Under the pieces are notes generated by a model that was not told the DNA's origin, did no database searches, and worked only from the letters and a program-made list of their open reading frames with translations. The translations under genes were made by a program, and so were the position numbers. Below are positions 5,985-6,630 of a stretch of DNA of 6,630 bases, piece by piece. Each line of letters opens with the position of its first letter. The stretch's first letter is position 1. The stretch is from Clostridiales bacterium (lineage in GTDB: Bacteria; Bacillota; Clostridia; Oscillospirales; Acutalibacteraceae): the NCBI GenBank assembly GCA_022791355.1, contig JAAVYX010000141.1, positions 1 to 6,630 on the forward strand, read 5' to 3'.

Positions 5985-6004
5985 AGGTATGCGTAGGGTA
6001 AATA

Positions 6005-6630
6005 TCAAGTCTTACGGGCCAGAATCTTACAAATTTCCATTACGTCGCCTATGGTAAAGGCGCCGTCGCCGTCCAGATCGCCCCAGACCATTTCATCGGC
6101 GGTAGGAGCCTTCCCAGCCGACTGGCGGGCCAGCACCTTGCAGGCCTCCATCACGTCTTGGATGGTGACTTCCCCGTTCTTATCCAGGTCTCCGGGGACC
6201 GCGGCCGGTATTTTTTCAAATAGGGCGACAATTTCTATATCCTCGTCCGGCATAATAAAGGAGCCGCCGTCCGCCGCAGGGGAGTAATCCACCGATTGGC
6301 CGGTAATTTTGCCGGTTATCGTCAGGCTTTTAAGCAAATAGCCCTCCCCGGCAGCGACAGTAAAACCTACCTCGTCCCCCGCGCAGGCTTCGGTTTTCGA
6401 GAGGGCGACGCTGCCGCGTCCCTCCTCGGTAAGCGTAATGGTATGTAGAACCGGCGGCTCCTTCTCAAACGCAACAGTAAGGACCGCGTTGTTTGTGAGA
6501 ATGGGAGTGGTAAAGGTATTGCCGGCAACCCACTGGGTCAGATCAATGCCGTTGAAGGCAACAGACGCTAATTGATATCCTTTCGCCGGTTGGACGGTAT
6601 AGACCGCCGTCTGCCGGCCCTGCACCGGAC
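6005..6630 (-). CDS. C-terminal part of a dockerin protein with InlB/Flg_new-like beta repeats (5' end outside window)
   Basis: The reading frame is open to the right edge. The first in-frame start-like codon is a GTG at 6625 with no visible ribosome binding site, so this is a fragment of a longer protein. Numbering from that GTG, residues up to about 56 and about 60-138 are two beta-repeat units. Each has a GYQLASV/GYLLKSL-type strand (GY-L-S) and ends AFEK or LFEK, resembling divergent InlB B-repeats/Flg_new-type repeats. A type I dockerin fills 141-206, with calcium loops D146-D148-N150-E152-D157 and D183-D185-D187-A189-D194. The stop is TGA. The protein is presumably secreted and held on a cohesin scaffold. 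Its catalytic or binding part lies outside the window, so no enzymatic role can be assigned. It is in the same orientation as the EEP-dockerin gene but separated by 450 bp with its own promoter, so the two are neighbours rather than an evident operon. Confidence 0.85.
   Translation of the reverse strand, partial: PVQGRQTAVYTVQPAKGYQLASVAFNGIDLTQWVAGNTFTTPILTNNAVLTVAFEKEPPVLHTITLTEEGRGSVALSKTEACAGDEVGFTVAAGEGYLLKSLTITGKITGQSVDYSPAADGGSFIMPDEDIEIVALFEKIPAAVPGDLDKNGEVTIQDVMEACKVLARQSAGKAPTADEMVWGDLDGDGAFTIGDVMEICKILARKT
6008..6205 (-). repeat. Dockerin-coding repeat, copy 2
   Basis: This counterpart of 2537-2734 covers the last 66 codons of the upstream dockerin protein. Five of the nine residue differences cluster in and around the first calcium loop (LDKNGE here against MNGDGN). 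The inter-loop linker is unchanged. Confidence 0.85.

Larger units (their letters stand above)
5555..6004. other. Intergenic region between the two dockerin genes
   Basis: The 450 bp contain no credible gene. The left end carries the leader, promoter and AT-rich upstream region of the EEP-dockerin gene. The right end carries GC-rich hairpins after the upstream dockerin gene. Between about 5700 and 5930 only minor structures are seen: GGACC/GGTCC around CCAGCTGG near 5728-5751, and two TACCGG copies near 5847-5864. A TTG-initiated minus-strand frame at 5770-5955 lacks a ribosome binding site and any recognisable protein character. Confidence 0.6.

Noticed and set aside
6623..6625. GTG as the start codon of the right-hand dockerin gene
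   Set aside because: The frame continues open to the window edge, no ribosome binding site precedes it, and it falls inside a beta-repeat unit, so the gene is truncated by the window.

Overview
The window looks like a piece of a Clostridia genome, probably a gut-type Oscillospirales/Ruminococcaceae relative. The reasons are two neighbouring secreted proteins ending in near-identical type I dockerins, strong AGGAGG-like ribosome binding sites, and a sigma-70-family gene with a long C-terminal extension of a kind seen in Firmicutes. The species cannot be read from the sequence. All three supported genes lie on the minus strand.

Right part (2534-6630): two dockerin proteins in tandem. The gene entering from the right edge (6005-6630, 5' end missing) shows two InlB/Flg_new-like beta repeats and a C-terminal dockerin. 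Downstream of it is a 450-bp gap with GC-rich hairpins, a good sigma-A-type promoter (5645-5673) and a leader hairpin. Next comes a complete 1006-aa secreted protein: signal peptide, metal-dependent endonuclease/exonuclease/phosphatase (EEP) domain with its catalytic residues, a beta-rich region, two discoidin-like modules, two FIVAR-like helical repeats, and a dockerin. A strong hairpin follows the stop. The two dockerins differ at only 9 of 66 residues, so both proteins probably dock onto the same cohesin scaffold outside the cell or on its surface.

Middle (1853-2533): about 680 bp with no credible gene. It holds the upstream region of the sigma gene (a perfect TATAAT, an imperfect palindrome, a hairpin beside the ribosome binding site) and a repeat-rich stretch (about 2118-2360) built on a degenerate core resembling GAGCGAAAATCTATA.

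Left part (1-1852): a 541-aa protein with an ECF-like sigma2-sigma4 N-terminus and a roughly 370-aa C-terminal extension of unknown function, followed by a 16-bp terminator-type hairpin. An inverted, diverged copy of the 2193-2280 repeat lies at 11-78, so the sigma gene is bracketed by inverted repeats. By eye the sigma region is more AT-rich than the dockerin genes, which would fit a separate origin.

Nothing in the sequence shows that the sigma factor controls the dockerin genes. The most unusual points are the dockerin-borne EEP enzyme, the large sigma C-terminal extension, and the repeat family flanking the sigma locus.
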